From the NCBI RefSeq assembly GCF_000158915.1, contig NZ_GG657754.1, forward strand, positions 8,801,387 through 8,865,386: DNA of 64,000 nucleotides, in the 5' to 3' direction. Position numbers and translations under genes: made by a program. Below the pieces are notes generated by a model. The model was given only the letters and a program-made list of their open reading frames with translations. It searched no databases and had not been told where the DNA came from. This document shows, in pieces, positions 62,454 to 64,000 of the stretch; the stretch's first letter is position 1; the number at the start of each line of letters is the position of its first letter. The DNA comes from Streptomyces himastatinicus ATCC 53653. GTDB taxonomy: Bacteria; Actinomycetota; Actinomycetes; Streptomycetales; Streptomycetaceae.

Positions 62454-62986
62454 AGCGGGGGAGCCGCCCCCTCCGCGTCCGTGGATGCGTGTGCCGGCCT
62501 GTTTCGCGGTTCAGTGGCGACTTCGGCCGCGGCCACCTGCTCCAGCAGTCCGGCGGCGATCTGCAACACGCCGCGCTCGGCAGGCGACAGCGTCTGCCCC
62601 AGTGCCTCCGCCAGCCATCTATTGCCGTCTCGGACGTGCTCTTTCAGCGCATCCCGCCCCGCGTCCGTGATCGCGATGTTCTGGCGCCGCGCGTCCACCT
62701 CGCTGCGCGAGCGGCGGATACGGTCCTGTTCCTCCAGCTCGTTGAGCACCCGGGTCAGGGACTGCACCTGCATGCCTTCGATGGCGGCCAGTTCGGAGGG
62801 CGTCAACGCGCCGCTGTGCCGAAGGTTGGCCAGCACCGAAGCAGCCAGTCGCGTCAGCGTCCGGCCACTTCCCGGCTGCTCGGCGCGGAGCCGGGAAGCC
62901 AGTCGGGACACACCCCACCGCCAACGCCAGGGCGGCAACGCCGTCAGGAGTGCTGTGGGGCGCGGGGTCGCGGCGGAGGCGGGCAT
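62450..62986 (-). CDS. MarR family transcriptional regulator
   Basis: The protein has up to 178 residues. Winged helix: LTRLAASVLANLRHSGALTP, SELAAIEGMQVQSLTRVLNE, LEEQDRIRRSRSEVDARRQN then IAITDAGRDAL. It is the first gene of a marR-MFS operon. The N-terminal 30 residues (MPASAATPRPTALLTALPPW) do not look like a MarR start and lie over a TetR fragment on the other strand, so the true start may be further in, or the 5' end was replaced. Confidence 0.85.
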   Translation of the reverse strand: MPASAATPRPTALLTALPPWRWRWGVSRLASRLRAEQPGSGRTLTRLAASVLANLRHSGALTPSELAAIEGMQVQSLTRVLNELEEQDRIRRSRSEVDARRQNIAITDAGRDALKEHVRDGNRWLAEALGQTLSPAERGVLQIAAGLLEQVAAAEVATEPRNRPAHASTDAEGAAPPL

Positions 62987-63120
62987 GTCGCTGAACCTCG
63001 TGCAGTACTACTTCGACTCCAAGGCGAAGCTGATGCACGCGGCGCTGGAACGGCTGGAGCGGCAGAGCCATGAACGATGGTCGGTCAGGCTGGCCGACCT
63101 GCCGCAGCCGCCGACCGCGC
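62958..63120 (+). pseudogene. TetR family regulator fragment
   Basis: The plus strand reads RGVAAEAGMSLNLVQYYFDS then KAKLMHAALERLERQSHERW, the second half of a TetR HTH and its following helix. The beginning and the ligand-binding domain are missing. It overlaps the 5' end of the MarR gene on the opposite strand and ends before the MerR gene. Confidence 0.6.
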
Positions 63121-63128
63121 ACGCCTCG

Positions 63129-63536
63129 TCACCGGGAATCCTGTGCAGAGGTGAGGCGCTCGCTCAGCGTGGCGGCGAAATCCTCCGCCCGCGCCAGCTG
63201 GGTCCGCAGGTCCGCCACTCGTTGCTGTGCGGCCTCGTGGAAACCGTTCACCCGCTCCAGCAGGTCCTCCCGCTCACCGGGCGGCAACTGCGCACCGGAG
63301 TCGAGGCGGTCGGTGGCCTCCAGCAGGTCGCGCATCTGATCCAGTGTGAAACCGAGCGGCTTCATGCGCCGGATGACCATCAGGCGGGCGACGTCGGCCT
63401 CGGTGTAGAGGCGGAAGCCGCCCTGGGAGCGGGCGGAGGGGACCACGAGACCGGTCTCCTCGTAGTGCCGGATGGTGCGCAGGGACAACTCGGTCCGCGC
63501 GGCTACCTCACCGATCTGCATGTGCTTGCCGTCCAC
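63129..63536 (-). CDS. MerR family transcriptional regulator
   Basis: The regulator has 135 residues, or 130 if it starts at ATG 63521. HTH and wing: MQIGEVAARTELSLRTIRHY then EETGLVVPSARSQGGFRLYT, and EADVARLMVIRRMKPLGFTL. A coiled-coil dimer helix follows (REDLLERVNGFHEAAQQRVA). There is no Cys metal site at the C-terminus, so a metal sensor is unlikely. A 24-bp palindrome lies 63 bp upstream. The SulP transporter on the other side of that palindrome is the probable target. Confidence 0.9.
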   Translation of the reverse strand: MDGKHMQIGEVAARTELSLRTIRHYEETGLVVPSARSQGGFRLYTEADVARLMVIRRMKPLGFTLDQMRDLLEATDRLDSGAQLPPGEREDLLERVNGFHEAAQQRVADLRTQLARAEDFAATLSERLTSAQDSR

Positions 63537-63598
63537 GCCCGTGATCCTCTGGCCCTTCTCAACTCCGCGGGCCGCATCCGGTCGCGACCCCTCCCGAT

Positions 63599-63622
63599 CT
63601 CTACCCTAACGTTAGGGTAGAG
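63599..63622. promoter_or_regulatory. Perfect 24-bp palindrome, probable MerR operator
   Basis: CTCTACCCTAAC (63599-63610) is followed directly by its exact reverse complement GTTAGGGTAGAG (63611-63622). MerR regulators bind dyads of this size inside promoters with stretched spacing. It stands between the MerR gene and the SulP gene, so it could serve one or both directions. No clean -35/-10 pair is assigned. Confidence 0.7.
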
Positions 63623-63840
63623 TTGCTGGCGGCGCGGGCGGCCTGCCGCCGCCCCGCCGTTGCCGTGTCGGGGCCGATGGCGCCCCCGGCGAAGATCCGA
63701 TTCTTGCAGGAGAACCGCGTGCGCGAGCCCATGACGCCCGCCGCAGCGGCCTGCTCACCGTGACGCCTCGTACCCGGATGTGAGTCCCGCCGGACCATCG
63801 CGCCACGTTTCCCCCGCACCGTTTCCGCACGCCCCCGGCC
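63623..63840. other. 218-bp gap between MerR operator and SulP gene
   Basis: No real gene is seen. CAGGAG followed by GTG at about 63719 would give a 14-codon open frame (VREPMTPAAAACSP) with a good ribosome binding site. It may be a leader peptide or the relic of a lost MerR-controlled gene. Confidence 0.3.
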
Positions 63841-64000
63841 TTGCTGAAGAGGGCGCGCCCGAGCTTGAGGTTCCTACTCCCTTTGTCTGGTTCCGCTCTG
63901 TCCCCGGCCGCGCGCCTTCGCGGTCTGAAGCCCGATTGGCTGACCGATCCGAAGGTCTGGCGTACCGAGGTCCTGGCCGGCCTGGTGGTCGGGCTCGCGC
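63841..64000 (+). CDS. SulP family anion transporter, N-terminal start (partial)
   Basis: An open frame reaching the window end reads LKPDWLTDPKVWRTEVLAGL then VVGLA. This is the beginning of SulP transporters, where a cytoplasmic W-x-x-D-x-x segment leads into helix 1 (LAGLVVGLAL). The start is uncertain: TTG 63841 or TTG 63865 are in frame and no ATG is available after the stop at 63781. It would import sulfate or bicarbonate. The MerR gene and palindrome upstream suggest regulation. Confidence 0.65.
   Translation, partial: MLKRARPSLRFLLPLSGSALSPAARLRGLKPDWLTDPKVWRTEVLAGLVVGLA

Noticed and set aside
1-64000. tRNA, rRNA, CRISPR array, intact prophage or integrase
   Set aside because: I looked for CCA-type tRNA ends, regularly spaced repeats, integrase and phage structural motifs and found none that I could support.

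Overview
The window is about 64 kb of very GC-rich DNA with strong third-position G/C bias. It carries GTG and TTG starts, a complete conservon (CvnA-D), Tat substrates, MmyB-type regulators, and long runs of genes overlapping by 4 nt. Together these point to an actinomycete chromosome, most likely Streptomyces. No rRNA, tRNA, CRISPR array or intact insertion sequence is visible.

Left part (1-13.4 kb). After the tail of a GH3 glycosidase come an AraC-type regulator and, divergent from it, a tight four-gene operon. This encodes a duplicated SnoaL/NTF2-like protein, a zinc-type macrodomain, a class M sirtuin (SirTM, frameshifted in this sequence) and a second SnoaL-like protein. It looks like a variant of the SirTM/Zn-macrodomain ADP-ribosylation module without the lipoyl-carrier genes. 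Next are a decayed MmyB-type regulator, an MFS gene fused by deletion to the tail of an alcohol dehydrogenase, a three-subunit periplasmic-type molybdenum aldehyde oxidoreductase (PaoABC-like) followed by a wrecked XdhC/PaoD gene, a Tat-exported BBE-type FAD oxidase, and remnants of an Atu4866-family gene.

Middle part (13.4-47 kb). A conservon (cvnD-C-B-A), an MHYT membrane sensor and a PAP2 phosphatase precede a co-directional minus-strand block of 21 genes (46.7 to 19.2 kb). The block makes and exports an exopolysaccharide. It encodes a priming sugar transferase, a UDP/GDP-sugar dehydrogenase, three glycosyltransferases, two Wzz-like proteins with degenerate kinase domains, a Wzy-like polymerase (frameshifted), a Wzx-like flippase, an asparagine-synthase-like amidotransferase, a two-domain oxidoreductase, a heparinase II/III-like protein, a beta-helix lipoprotein, a pyruvyltransferase and a nucleotide-sugar branch (RfbF, C-methyltransferase, PIG-L deacetylase, SDR, DUF4910 protein, RmlC-like epimerase, class III aminotransferase). 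Most junctions overlap by 4 nt, so translation is probably coupled throughout. Three identical 19-bp GC boxes lie just upstream of the first gene.

Right part (47-64 kb). A PAS-LuxR regulator is divergent from a three-gene operon: an ATP-grasp ligase, a dikinase whose phosphohistidine domain precedes its ATP-binding domain (the order of glucan water dikinases) and an MFS exporter. A perfect 10-2-10 palindrome lies between regulator and operon and a clean terminator follows. This set looks like a small undescribed biosynthesis/export system. The remaining genes are a small secreted four-cysteine protein, a broken membrane-anchored protein, a LysR/alcohol dehydrogenase pair, two gene wrecks (a F420/NADP reductase fragment and an AraC regulator), an IS5-type transposase scrap, an SDR reductase with an MmyB-type regulator, a MarR/MFS drug-efflux pair over a TetR scrap, and a MerR regulator with a 24-bp palindrome upstream of a SulP transporter that runs off the end.

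A recurring theme is gene decay by internal deletion and frameshift in the regions flanking the exopolysaccharide block. Some lesions are single-base and could be sequencing errors; others remove tens of codons and cannot easily be.
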